Shown one piece after another: positions 44,501 through 54,400 of a DNA stretch of 64,000 nt (within the stretch, counting starts at the first letter, position 1; every line of letters starts with the position of its first letter). The notes under the pieces were generated by a model. It was not told the origin of the DNA, did no database searches, and saw only the letters and a program-made list of their open reading frames with translations. This DNA is from Lagopus muta. Taxonomy: Eukaryota > Chordata > Aves > Galliformes > Phasianidae. The stretch spans positions 496,001 to 560,000 of the forward strand of contig NC_064466.1 of assembly GCF_023343835.1 (NCBI RefSeq), given 5' to 3'. A program made the position numbers and the translations under genes.

Positions 44501-47500
44501 ACCCACAGAATCACAGCATCACAGAATCACAGGGCTTGGAAGGGAGCTGCAGAGCTCATGCAGTCCAACCCCCTGCCCCAGCCGTTCCTACAGCAGGGCG
44601 CACAGCTTGGCATCCAGGCAGGTCTGGAACATCTGCAGAGCAGGAGACTCCACCACCCTCCATGGCAGCCTGCTGCAGTGAGCAGTGGGACCCATAGAGA
44701 CTTGTTGGGACCCATAGAGACACACTGAGACCCATAGAGACACACTGGGACCCGTAGAGACACGTTGGGACCCATAGAGACTTGTTGGGACCCATAGAGA
44801 CACATTGGGACCCATAGAGACCACATTGGGACCCATAGAGACACGTTGAGACCCATAGAGACACACTGGGACCCATAGGGACACACTGGGACCCATAGGG
44901 ACACGTTGGGACCCATAGGGACACGTTGGGACCCATAGAGACACGTTGGGACCCATTGGGACCCACTGAGACATATTGGGACCCATTGGGACCCATAGAG
45001 ACCTATTGGGACCCATAGAGACACATTGGGACCCATAGGGACACGTTGGGACCCATAGGGACACGTTGGGACCCATAGAGACACGTTGAAACCCATAGAG
45101 ACATGTTGAGACCCATAGAGACACATTGGGACCCATTGGGACCCATGGAGACACCATTGGGACCCATTGGGACCATAGGAGACACATTGGGACCCATGGA
45201 GACACGTTGGGACCCGTAGAGACACATTGGGACCCATTGGGATCCATAGAGACACATTGGGACCCATGGAGACACATTGGGACCCATTGGGACCCATAGA
45301 GACAGGTTGAGACCCATAGAAATTTGTTGGGGGACCCATTGGGACCCCATAGAGACACATTGTGACCCATGGAGACACATTGGGACCCATTGGGATCCAT
45401 AGAGACACATTGGGACCCATAGAGACACATTGGGACCCATGGAGACACATTGGGGACCCATGGGACCCATAGAGGACACGTTGGGACCCATAGAGACACA
45501 TTGGGACCCATAGACTCCCCCCCCTCCCTGCACCCTGTTCCATTGCTCCTCCCCTCACTGCACAGCCGTTCCTTCGCACATTGCTGCACAACTTCCTATG
45601 CTGCAGTTCCGGCCGTTTCCCCTCCTCCTGTCTCCACTCCCCACTGAACAGAGTCCATCCTCGCCATTCAGCCCCCCACACCTCAGATATTTACAGACCT
45701 GGATCAGGTCCCCTCTCAGCCTTCTTTTCTCCATGCTGAACAGACCCAGTTCACTCAGCCTTTCCCCATAGCAGAGATGCTCCAGGCCCCTCACCATCTT
45801 GGTGGCCCTCTTCCCAAGAGCTCCCTGTCTGTTTTGTGCTGGGCAGCCCACAACTGGACGCAGAGCTGCAGACCCCTCTCTTCTCCTCCCTGTCCTTCAT
45901 CTCTGAGGGCTCCTCCTCCTCCTCTCAGTCTCTGCCTCTGATGAACGTTCAGCCTGAGCTCTGGGTTTATTTGCAGCCTCTACATCACTCCTGTGTCTAT
46001 TTTGCAGCCCTTGTTATTAAAACATAAAAAGGGCGACAGAAGGCCGGTGGGGTGGCTGACCTTGTTTTTGTGAGGCTGATGCCCAGATAAGAGTTGAAAC
46101 ACACAAATGAGTCGATGCCAACCCAAACCATGCAGCGATTCTGTGACTTTCATCTTGAAGATGCACATTTAATTAATGAGTTTACTGCATGTGCCAGGCT
46201 GAGTTTTCCTTCTCTCAATCTGCGTTTGCTTGGAATTCTGACTGAAAAATTCTGCCTTAAAATTTGAGGGCGCTTGAGGAATTCAGATGGAGACAGTAAA
46301 TGTCTAAATGGGGTTTTAGAAACGGGATGGGGTGGGCCAATAACAAAGAGAATCCTAGGATGGGTTGGGCTGTAGGAGGCCCTGAAGGTCACAGAACCAT
46401 GGAATGGTTGGGTTGGAAGGATCCTTAATCATCACAGGACCATGGTTGCACTGGGGAAGGTCCAGAGGCTCCGCTTTCATCCTCCTGCACTTGTGGGATT
46501 TGTAAAAGAGTCTGAACACCTCGAGCCCAAATCCCACGACTCCGATGCTGGGTTCCCTGCTGTGGTGTTGATTCCCCACTCTGACATTTGTTGGGTTCCC
46601 CTTTTTGATGTGGGTTCCCTCTCCAACCTTTGTTGGATTCCCTTCTCTCCAGTCTGGTTTCCCCCCTCCAACATTTCTTGGTATCCCTTCTCTGATGTTC
46701 ATTGGGTTTCCCTCTCTGATCTTGGTTGGATTCCCTTTTCCAGCATGGGTTCCCTCTTCCAACGTTGGTTGGGTTCCCACCTCTGACGTTGGTTGGGTTC
46801 CCTTCCATTGCGTGTTGGGTTTCTTGCATTTCTTGGGTTCCCTTTCCCTCGTGGTCCCTTTCCAATGTGGGTTCCCCTTTCTGACATTTTTTGGGTTCTT
46901 CTCTCCAACAGTCATTGGGTTCCCTCTGATTCTGGTTGGGTTCCCTCTGTAATTCTGGTTGGGTTCCCTCTCTGATGTTTGTTGGCTTCCCCCTCTGATT
47001 CTGGTTGGGTTCCTCACTCTGATGTTTGTTGGCTTCCCTTCTCTGATTTTGGTTGGTTTCCCCCTCTGATTCTGGTTGGGTTCCCTCTGATTTGGTTGGG
47101 TTCCTCACTCTGATGTTTGTTGGCTTCCCCCTGCAGTATTGGTCGCTTTCTCTCCCTGACGTTGGTTGGGTTCCCCTCTCCCATATTCCTTGTTTCTCTC
47201 TCCAGCACAGGTTGGGTTTCGCTCTGTGCCATCAGTCGGGTTCTCTTTCCTACGTGGGCTCCCTTCTCCAACATTTCTCGAGCCCCCCTTGCCGTCTCTT
47301 GGGTTCCCTCCTCCCTTGTGGCTCCCCGCTGTGACACGGCTTCTTTTCCTCCCCAGATGGCCGCCGAGCAGTTCAAGAAGACCAGCCTGCACGTGGCCAA
47401 GAGCGTCCTGAACAACAAACACATCGTCAAGATGCTGAGAAGTACCTCAAGGTGAGCCAGAGGGGGCGGTGCTCAGCTCCGGGAGCCGCACGGCGTGCGC

Positions 47501-49600
47501 TGCGTGCGTTCAGTGCGCGCTGGCTGTGCGCTGCAGCGCCGAGATGCGGGGAGGCTCCGCTCCCTCTCTGCTGCTGCCTTCGGAAAGGCCGAATTTTGGC
47601 TCTGGTTTCTCTCACTCCGGAGGCGGTTCACAACCTCTCGTGTTTTTAACTTGCAGACTGTACAGTACCTACCGTAACCCCCCAGATCAGTTATGAACCA
47701 TCACTAAAGACACCAAATAGCCAAACCAAAACAAAACAAAACAAAAAAAGCAGGAACTAAGCCCCACAGGCACTCCGAGCACGAGGCCCGAGCTCAGCTG
47801 GGTGCAGCGTGCTCCGGGGACGGCCCCGAGCCACCCCACGTCCCGCACAGAGCCGAGCTCTGCAGAGACCCCACGGCACAGAGCCTCCAGGCGCCGCACC
47901 TCGCTCGCTGCCCCGAGATCCCGGTGGGAAGCAGGAGCTGCCCCCGGGCCAGCCCACGGCGCGAGGAGCGGGTCCTTAGGGCCAGCGCGGCGCCGGAGCG
48001 GCAGGAGGAAGCCGGAAACCCGCAGGGGGCCGGAGGAGAGCTCACAGCCCCGCGACGACGCCACGGAGCCGCTTCCCCCGACCCTGGGGGGCACCGGGAT
48101 GCGCTGGGAGACCCCCCCTTGTCCCATCGGCATCACGTTGGCCTTCCCAACCCAACTGCGACTCCATCCCTCTTGGGTCCGGCGCACAGAGCCGCCGAGC
48201 TTTGCGTTCGCCCGGCGCCGCCCTCCGGGCTCTGCCGCTCGCTCAAGTTACGACTCCATCCATCTACCCCTTGCCAGGGTCCCCAGGCACGTCACCGGCA
48301 CCGCCGTCCCACCTCCCGAGCGACGGCGTCCCCACGCTGCCGGCAGAGCTAAGCGCGCCCGGCCGCCGGCCGTCGGCGGGAGGAGAGCGTGGAGCCACCC
48401 CGGCGCCGTCCTCCGTACCGTTCCCAGGTGCCTAAAGCTGAAAAAAGGGGAAAAAACTGAAGGATTGCAGGTAATGCCCGAAAGCTGCCTCGTCCCCAGC
48501 GGAGCCGGGGCGCTGCGTGCCAGGACTGCCCCGCTGGGCACAGCCGGCGGGAGGACTGACGCTCCGCTGGCAGCCGGCATTCCCGTAGCTTTTCCCGGTG
48601 CTTCCCGGACAAGGCTCCGGCTCCGGTGAACCCGAGCAGGGAAGAGCGAAAACGTTGCATGGATCGCACGGAGGCGGCCGAGCGTGGGGCTGAGCCTCCC
48701 ATCGGCTCCGTGGGGCGAGCAGGCCCGCCCGTGTGGGGCCGTGGGGAGCGGGGCGCGGCTGCGGGGCTCCCGCCGCCGCTCTCTGGGAGCTTCCGACGAG
48801 ATAACGAGCTCCGACAATTAAAGGCACGCGCAGGGGGGCGGCCGGCTCCCCCTGGAGGAAGGCAGCGCTGTCGGATCTGCTCCGTGCGCCCGTGCCGTAG
48901 AGCCGGGCCACCGCGATTCGGGATCTCGGCTTCCTCCTGCTGAAAGCGTTGGATCCCGCTCCCGGGCGTCCGATGGTTCCCGGCTCCGCGCCCCCGGCCG
49001 CGCTCAGCGCAACCTCCCCGCTGTTCTTTTTCCCAGGGAGGAAGATCCGTTCCACGGATGAGATCCCGGAGGAAGGAGAAGGGATGGAAGGAGGCGAGCG
49101 GATGCGGCGCCCGCGGACGTGGCTGGGTCGGGAGACAACAGCACAGAGCTGGGGGATCTGTGCGACGTCCCCAAGGATCCGGGGTGACGGCGGCAAGGAC
49201 CTGGCCGACAACGAGGACGGCTGTGACGGCACCGAGGTCACGGCTGATGCTGATGCTGATGCTGAAGGTCCGGGTGACGACGTGAACGAACCGGGTGACG
49301 CCCGGCGAGCCGGGCGATGCCAGAGCTGCGGGTGACGGCACCGAGGACACGGGGGACACCGAGGACACGGGTGACACCGCGGGCGCGGATCCGCCAGCCC
49401 CAGAAGAGCCCCATGAGGAGTTCCTCCGCCGCCCCCCCCCGGCCCCCGCTGCTGCCACCCGTTCCTACAGGACGAGGGACGCCCCCCCAGGAATGAAGAA
49501 CCCCCCCAGGATGAGGAAACCCTCCAGAAGCGGACCTGAGGGTGGGGAGAAAGAAGAGGAGAGAAGGAAGCAGCTCCGGCAGCAGCTGAGCAACTCTTGA
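32585..49600 (+). CDS. AKAP8: AKAP8 (AKAP95), about 15 coding exons, with many assembly frame breaks
   Basis: Exons: 32585-32603, 34017-34055, 34148-34180, 34302-34397, 36965-37235, 38441-39006, 40068-40210, 40500-40549, 40923-40952, 41619-41695 (acceptor uncertain), 42322-42462, 43018-43111, 44356-44488, 47357-47451 and about 49037-49600. Landmarks: [93 protein letters not shown] (first finger), [37 protein letters not shown] (second finger) and [19 protein letters not shown]95 is a nuclear-matrix protein that recruits condensin and, in mammals, PKA RII. Exons 5, 6, 7, 11, 13, 14 and 15 contain single-base indels, mostly in C or G runs, while splice sites are kept. Assembly error is favoured over a pseudogene, but not proven. 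No complete frame can be read as assembled. Confidence 0.9.
33190..33615. repeat. CR1-tail-like array, AKAP8 intron 1
   Basis: About eight loose units contain 'AAGGACCCTTCCAACC' and 'ATTCTGTGGTTCTGTGATCT'. Confidence 0.8.
34302..34397 (+). CDS. AKAP8: AKAP8 exon 4, candidate lineage-specific exon
   Basis: It lies between a TTCTATTGTAG acceptor and a GTCAGA donor, phase 1 to 1, so it can be included or skipped without a frame change. It encodes [20 protein letters not shown] and then [11 protein letters not shown], echoing the SWQG end of exon 3 and the YE start of exon 5. The human protein has nothing alike here as I recall it. The donor is weak. Confidence 0.55.
34400..36890. repeat. Largest CR1-tail-like array (about 2.5 kb, 52-bp units), AKAP8 intron 4
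   Basis: Roughly 45 units have the form 'TGACCTTTAAGGACCATTCC', 'AACCCAACCAGTTCTAGGGT', 'TCCATGGTTC'. A 52-base spacing is exact in places (34921 to 34973). From about 36480 to 36720 a shorter unit, about 46 bp ('ATGATCTTTAACGACCCATC'), is locally homogenised. Confidence 0.93.
36965..37235 (+). CDS. AKAP8: AKAP8 coding exon 5 (NQRLD motif; two compensating frame shifts suspected)
   Basis: The exon starts [11 protein letters not shown] and ends [20 protein letters not shown] plus a Gly-rich end, all in one open frame. Between about 36998 and 37075, however, the family-like text SYSYGP is read only in another frame, while the nominal frame gives an Ala/Pro run. One missing C near 36995 and one extra C near 37075 would explain this. 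Confidence 0.85.
37908..38430. repeat. (CCCTT)n/(CCCCT)n polypyrimidine tract, AKAP8 intron 5
   Basis: About 520 bases are nearly pure C/T on the plus strand with CCCTT, then CCCCT units. It runs to within ten bases of the exon 6 acceptor and merges with its polypyrimidine tract. Confidence 0.95.
38441..39006 (+). CDS. AKAP8: AKAP8 coding exon 6 (Tyr-rich domain with YGD repeat; frame breaks)
   Basis: The first half ([20 protein letters not shown], then [18 protein letters not shown]) is in frame. Family text then hops between frames: [30 protein letters not shown], and LVPEYGD followed by seven YGD units and [13 protein letters not shown]. At least four single-base indels in C or G runs are needed to join them (about 38650-38700, 38755-38770 and 38792-38800). 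It ends NMLG at a GTGAGT donor, phase 0. Confidence 0.85.
39358..39850 (-). mobile_element. CR1 LINE 3' end, AKAP8 intron 6
   Basis: It begins with ATAGAATCATAGAATCACC and 'AAGGTTGGAAAAGACCTCAA', the reversed CR1 terminus with its short tail repeat, and ends near 'GTTCCAGGGCCTCAATGCAG'. About 490 bases, little interrupted. Confidence 0.9.
40068..40210 (+). CDS. AKAP8: AKAP8 coding exon 7 (nuclear signal and acidic segment; frame break)
   Basis: It starts [11 protein letters not shown] and includes [20 protein letters not shown], a probable nuclear localisation signal. The assembled frame then gives an Arg-rich end ([11 protein letters not shown]). One extra A near 40176-40178 hides the expected acidic [10 protein letters not shown], which also gives the correct donor phase. 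Confidence 0.85.
42322..42462 (+). CDS. AKAP8: AKAP8 coding exon 11 (zinc finger 1; frame break)
   Basis: The exon encodes [20 protein letters not shown] and HLQSKFHKE. One base is then missing near 42407-42409. The next frame reads [17 protein letters not shown], as expected of the family. The donor GTCCGG is weak beyond the GT. Confidence 0.88.
43190..44235. repeat. G-rich minisatellite (GGGGATGTTGGGGAGG), AKAP8 intron 12
   Basis: About 65 units of 15-17 bases on the plus strand alternate GATGTTGGGGAGGGG with GATGTTGAGGAGGGG and GATGTTGGGGTGGGG. Runs of four or more G occur every few bases. Minus-strand frames of up to 437 codons (Pro/Ser/Thr/Ile) are artefacts. Confidence 0.96.
44356..44488 (+). 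CDS. AKAP8: AKAP8 coding exon 13 (zinc finger 2; two frame breaks)
   Basis: It starts [13 protein letters not shown]. One extra C near 44395 shifts the frame, and the +1 frame reads [21 protein letters not shown] second extra C in the run 44475-44477 separates EHN from the expected RNRR end at the GTGAGC donor. Confidence 0.88.
44508..44690 (-). mobile_element. CR1 LINE 3' end with expanded internal VNTR, AKAP8 intron 13
   Basis: It starts 'CAGAATCACAGGGCTTGGAA' (reversed CR1 terminus). It is the reverse complement of the 20455-20615 part of the AKAP8L intron 1 copy. The element continues past the VNTR at 45520-45880. Confidence 0.88.
44690..45520. repeat. 20-bp VNTR inside CR1 (long allele)
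   Basis: About 40 copies of GGGACCCATAGAGACACATT variants are present, with some 10-base sub-units (GGGACCCATT). Open frames of 300 and more codons on the minus strand are artefacts. Confidence 0.95.
45520..45880 (-). mobile_element. Continuation of the AKAP8 intron 13 CR1
   Basis: The sequence matches, in reverse, the 19960-20320 part of the plus-strand copy ('GGTCCCCTCTCAGCCTTCTT', 'CATGCTGAACAGACCCAGTT'). Confidence 0.85.
46555..47335. repeat. GGTTGGGTTCCCTCTCTGATG tandem array, AKAP8 intron 13
   Basis: Around 25-30 units of 20-30 bases with 'TTGGGTTCCC' and 'TCTGATGTTTGTTGG' variants are seen. Many of the copies between 46900 and 47120 are near identical. The array stops about 20 bases before the exon 14 acceptor. 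Confidence 0.88.
47357..47451 (+). CDS. AKAP8: AKAP8 coding exon 14 (frame break)
   Basis: The exon encodes [20 protein letters not shown] and HIVKML. One G is missing near 47436, after which the expected EKYLK reads in the next frame up to the GTGAGC donor. Confidence 0.88.
47460..49030. other. CpG-rich intron 14 of AKAP8, no exon recognised
   Basis: Most of the stretch, above all 47760-48900, is GC-rich with many CpG and CGCG sites, unlike the repeat-filled neighbouring introns. Long open frames run on both strands but show no family resemblance. It may be a CpG island. Confidence 0.5.
49037..49600 (+). CDS. AKAP8: AKAP8 last coding exon (acidic C terminus; frame breaks)
   Basis: A TTTTTCCCAG acceptor precedes the family motif EDPFTDE, which is split between two frames by an extra C near 49051. 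Acidic text continues in shifting frames: [19 protein letters not shown], then [18 protein letters not shown] and [13 protein letters not shown], then [20 protein letters not shown]. The last frame stops at 49598-49600. The start of the exon and its reading path are uncertain. Confidence 0.7.
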
Positions 49601-49660
49601 GCGTCCCCACACCGTGAGTGACGCTGCCCCCCTCCTCCCCCCGCAGATCCATTTCATTTC

Positions 49661-49845
49661 ACAGAACCACACAAGGGTTGGAAGGGACCTCAAGGATCAT
49701 AAAACTCCAACCCCCCCAACCCCTCCCTGCCACACACGGGGGCCCCCAACCTCCACATTTAACCCAGGGCCCCATCCAACCTGGCCTTGAACCTCCAGGG
49801 ATGGACGGGGCATCCGCAGCCTCTCTGGGCAGCTGTTCCAGCACC
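49661..49845 (-). mobile_element. CR1 LINE 3' fragment in the AKAP8 3' UTR
   Basis: 'CAAGGGTTGGAAGGGACCTC' to 'GGGCATCCGCAGCCTCTCTG' is the reversed 3' part of CR1, about 185 bases. Confidence 0.85.
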
Positions 49846-50074
49846 TCCATTTTTCCCCTTTTCCTGCATTTGGGTTTGGGGTGGGGGATTCTGTGGGGGC
49901 ACTGAGCTCCTGCTTCTCCCCCCCCCCCCCCCCTTTTTGTTTTAGGTTGAAAAACGATGGAATCCGTCCACACTTCCCCAAAGGAACGAACGTGAGGGAC
50001 GGCGCCGCTTCGGTTCTGGGGGCGTTGCGTTGGATTTTAGGATTGAGAAGTCGTCGTTTGTTGTTGGTTTGGGG

Positions 50075-50080
50075 AATAAA
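50075..50080 (+). terminator. AKAP8: AATAAA polyadenylation signal of AKAP8
   Basis: Canonical hexamer about 475 bases past the stop, followed by TG-rich sequence. Confidence 0.65.
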
Positions 50081-50269
50081 TCGGATTGTATCTGCTGGGG
50101 GCGGCCTTGATGAGGCAGAGTTGGGGTGGGAAGGGAACAGGGGGGGGCTGGGGGGGCACTGGAGAAGTTTGGGTGCGCTGCAATGGGAGGGAAGGGGAAA
50201 AAGCTCAGGCAGACCCCCCTGCATTGCTCCCCCCACCCCCCCAATGTCCTCCCCCCCCAATACACCAAG

Positions 50270-51314
50270 CAATTCCAATTTCTCCCTGTTTAATGTTAAA
50301 GTCACTCTCCATTGTGTACAATACAAAAATACGCCCCCCCCCCCCCCCCCCCAAGCTCCAGGACCCCCTTCCATTCCCCCTCCCCCCCCCAAGCTGTAGC
50401 AGAGAGACCCCAGGGGGGGAAAATTGCTGCCCCCCCCCCCCCATACCAGAGGTAGTCAGTGCAATGGGGGGGGGGGAGTCGGGGGGAGGGGACGACAGCG
50501 CAATTGTGGGGGGGGGGAGAGGGGGGAGGAGGGTGACAGTGTGTTGAACAGTGTGTGACAGGCTCAGATTGGCACCGGAATGGATTTGGTGTAAGATGAG
50601 GGGGGGGTGGGAAAGCACAGGGTGGCTCCGGTCCTGCCCCCAACCCCCCCCTCACCCCTTCAAAGTAAAGCCTCTGGGAGGGGGGGGGTTAAGGGGGGAC
50701 CCTCATTCCTCACCCTGCAGCGCTGGGGGGGCCGGGGGCAGGGCTCAAGAACGGCCCCCCCACTCAAACTGGGGGGGGAAGGGGCAAGGATTGCTCAGTG
50801 GTGAGGGTTGGGAGGGGTCCCAGGGGATGTGGGGCTCCTCAGAAGGGGGTCTGCGAAGGATGGGGCACACAAATCCCGTGGGGGGGTCCCAGGTTACTGG
50901 GGGGGGGGGAGGGAATCGCAATTTATATTGAGAGTGGGGCCAGCATCTACTGCCATGGTCCCAAACTGTTTGGGGGGAGGGCATAGGGGGGGGTTCCTAC
51001 TGAGATTTGGGGTACCCTAACCTATTTGGGGGGGGGGGGGTCCTCAAGCCCCTGGGGGAGCGTTATTGAGGGTGGGGGGCCCAGCGTGGAGTGTTGGTCC
51101 CAGGGATGAACGTGTGGGGGGGGTCCCAGGAAATGGGGGAGGTTCCAGTGGTCCGATGGGGTCCCCCAGTGTTACATGGCTGGGGGGGGGTGGGGAAGGT
51201 GGGCTAGTGTTGTAAGAGGGGGCACCCCAAAATTCGGGGGGGGGGGGCTCTTCCAGCATTTTGGGGGTCAGCTGGTGGCTCCTGGTGCTCTGAGTGTTTT
51301 GGGGTGCCCCCCCC
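50270..51314 (-). other. GIPC1: GIPC1 3' untranslated region
   Basis: On the minus strand, C-rich sequence follows the stop and ends near an ATTAAA hexamer at 50289-50294. It contains many C/G homopolymers, so the length is uncertain. Confidence 0.55.
50289..50294 (-). terminator. GIPC1: ATTAAA candidate polyadenylation signal of GIPC1
   Basis: On the minus strand the hexamer lies in the only A/T-rich patch after the stop, about 200 bases from the converging AKAP8 signal. Confidence 0.5.
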
Positions 51315-51467
51315 TTAGCAGCGCCCTGGCCTTGGCGTCCCCGATGGCCCCCAAGACGTCAAAGACGAACTCATCAGGGAAGGCAAAGTCCCCGAGCTGT
51401 GAGTCCTGGGCCTGCGCCAGAGCGTCGGGGTCACGGGCATCGCGGCCCAGCTCCACCATGGTGGCAG
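51268..51467 (-). CDS. GIPC1: GIPC1 coding exon 6 (C terminus, probable late frame shift)
   Basis: It encodes [20 protein letters not shown] and [20 protein letters not shown]. The assembled frame runs on through [18 protein letters not shown] to a stop at 51268. If one G near 51323 is extra, a TAA at 51315-51317 ends the protein a few residues after AIGDAK, which is the length expected for GIPC. Confidence 0.88.
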
Positions 51468-54400
51468 CTGTGGGGACAACGAGGCGGTCAGGGGACGTCA
51501 TAGGGGACGTGGGGGCACCCATGGGAACCCAGCTGCGCTGCGGGGCCACCAGGATGCGGGGACAGGGGAGGGACAACATAGAGGAACACAGCTGCGCGGG
51601 GGACAGCGAGACATGGGGACAGGCAGGAGGCATCACAAGGGCTGTGAGATTGTGGGGTCAGGGGATGCAGAGGGGACACAGGGACACCCAAGGGATGCAG
51701 CTCAGCTGTGGTGGCAGCTGTGAGGGCACTGGGACAGTCGGGACGCTCGGGGCCCCCTCAGCTCCTCCATGGTGCACATGGGGACAGAAGGGACCCCCAG
51801 GTCCGTGATGGTGGGGATGTGGGGACACCCAGAGGGCAAAGGGGCAGCCAGGGGTCCCCTGTTCCGCCCTAATGGTGACTGCAGGGGGACACGGATGGTC
51901 GGGGACCCCCCAGCTCCTTCGCAATGGGGACACGGGGTCAGCAGGAACCCCAGCAGTGAGGTCACCCGGGGGGCCCCCAGCCCTCAGTAACCCCCTCCCC
52001 AGGCACCACCCCCCTGCTTCACCCCACACCCACCTGCCAGGCCGCTCTGGGCGCTGAGGTGGAGCCCCCCCCCCCTCTTTGCAGCCGCCCCCCTCGCCCC
52101 TCACCCAGCTCGGTGTCGCGGATGCCCCATGTAGCTCTCCAGCAGATCGTCCACCTTGGCGATGGGCGCGCTCCTCGAAGGCGCTGGGCTGATGGGGGTG
52201 GGACAGCAGGGGGGCGTTAAGGAGGGTCCCCAGCATCCCTCTGCCCCCCCTCACGACCCCCCCTCCCCCCCCCACAAACCCACCTGCTCCTCCACGGTGG
52301 CCGGGCCGTGGGCGCGCAGCCTCAGGGTGCCCCGACCGCTGCCCAGCGCTGTGCCCCCCCCCCGGCCCCCCGCCGTGCGCTGGCTGATCATGTCTGCAAT
52401 GGAGGGGGAGGTGGGTGTAAATCCTGGGGTCACCCCACACCCTACAGGACCCTCCCCCAACCACAGTCCTTAAACCCCCATCCCGACCCCAACCCCAGTC
52501 CAAACTGCCCCCAACCCAATCCCACTCTCTGTCCCCATCCCCACTCCAGTCCCAACCCTGCTTCCAATCCCCAGCCCAAAATCAATCTCAACCTCAGCTC
52601 CAATCCATCCTCGATCAATCCCACTCTCAACCCCAACCCACATCCCAACCTCAGGCACAACCCCAGCCTCACCTCCAAGCGCCGATCCCAATCCAATCTC
52701 AACTGGATCTCAACCCCTCCCCAACCCCCATCCCAATCTCAGTCCAACTCCACGCCTCATCCTCATCCCAGTCCCAATTCCCATCTGACTGCATCCTAAT
52801 CCCAATCCCCACCCCAATCCCGTGCCCCATCCTCATCCCCATCCCAATCTCAACCTCAATCCCACCCAACTCCAATCCAATCCCAGTCCCCATCTCAACT
52901 TCATCCCAACCCCAATCCCATTCCCAACCCCACGCCCCATTCTCATCCTCAATCCCAATTTCATCCCAATCTCAACTTCACTTCCACCCACCTCCATCCC
53001 CCATCCTCATCCCAATCCTCAACCCAATCCCAACCCCCCCCCCCCCCCCCGACTCCCCATCCCCCCCCCCTGCCCACCAAAGGCCTTCTGGGCTCGGTGA
53101 GCTGCAGGGCAAAGGTTCTCCCTCGCGGCAGCTCTTCAGTGCCCGCGCCACGTCGTAGTGCCGCGCTCCCCACCAGGCTGCGCCCGTTGATGGCCTCAAT
53201 CATGTCCCCGACGCCGATCAGCGGCACGCGGCGATCACGCTGCCCTCCCTTGATCCGCTGCCATGGGGGGGGGGGGGGGGATGGAGGGAACGGCGCTCGT
53301 TAGCGGTGATTAACGACATTCCGCAGGGGATTGGGGGTGGAGATGGAGGCGGATTGGCCCCACATAACCCCCCCCCCGTCCACTCATGGGTGTCCCCCTG
53401 TGACCTCAGGGACCAACCGCACATCCAGGGGACGTTCCCGTGCCCCTCCACCCACCCCCCCGTCCCCCCCATGCTCACAGATACCCCCATAACAGTCCTA
53501 CGTCCCCCCATACACCCCCGTGTCCCCCTGCGTCCCCACAGCGATTCAGAGGCACCCCCACATCCCCCCCCCAGGCCGTCCCTGCCATCCCCTCTGGCAC
53601 AACCCCCCCCTCAGGACACCCCTGTGCCCCATCACAACCACCCAGGGACGTCCCCACACACCCCCCCCCTTATCACCTCACCCCCCCTCCTCCACCTTGA
53701 TGAAGGCGTATCCGGCGCCGTTGTCGGGGATGGTCAGCCCCAGGGCCTCCTCGGATTTGAGCACCTCCACCTCCTTGCGCTGCCCTTTGGTGTGAGCGAA
53801 GATGAAATCCTCCAGGCCGATCTGCCCCCCCCAGCAGCTTCTCCATGTCCACCTTGTGCGTGTTCAGCGTGCAGAACATCACCTGGGGGGGGGGTGGAAT
53901 ATTGGGGGGGGTGGGGGGCTCCCCCACTCACATGCATCGATCTTGCCCCTCCTTCTTCCACTAGGATGCCTTCCCCCCAAACCCCCACAGCACTCCAAAT
54001 TTACCCCAGGGTCCCTGTTACCACCCCCTCCCCTCAATGAGTCTCCTTCTACCCCCGCCCCCCCCAGGACCCAAACATTCCTTCTTATCCCCCCTCCCTC
54101 CCCCCCCCAGCTGCCTATCCACATTTCCCCCCCCTCCCAGCCCCACAATAACCCCCTATACTCCTCCTACAATGCTGATTCCCCATCTCCACTCCCCCCC
54201 CCAGCACCCCCAATATTTCCCCCTATTCTCCCCCCCAGCTGCCTATCCCCATTCCCAGCCCCCCAAGCACCCTAATAAACCCCCTATTTACTCCCTATGA
54301 CCCCCAGGCCTCCCAACACCCCAATATCTCCCCGATCTGCATTTCCAGACCCCCCCCCCCACTGACCAACAACCAACCCAACACCCCAATATTTCCCCCT

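Larger units (their letters stand above)
49601..50100 (+). other. AKAP8: AKAP8 3' untranslated region
   Basis: The stretch runs from the stop to just past AATAAA at 50075. It contains a reversed CR1 3' fragment. Confidence 0.6.

Noticed and set aside
44527-45681. 384-codon minus-strand frame with MGPNVSLW-type repeats
   Set aside because: It is the 20-bp VNTR within a CR1 copy.
47655-47760. Possible exon after TTTTAACTTGCAG in AKAP8 intron 14
   Set aside because: It is followed by A-rich low-complexity sequence with no donor in phase and no family similarity.
32585-49600. AKAP8 as a true pseudogene
   Set aside because: All splice borders are kept, family motifs persist between the breaks, and GIPC1 next door shows the same kind of homopolymer indels. 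An assembly cause is favoured, though reads are needed to settle it.
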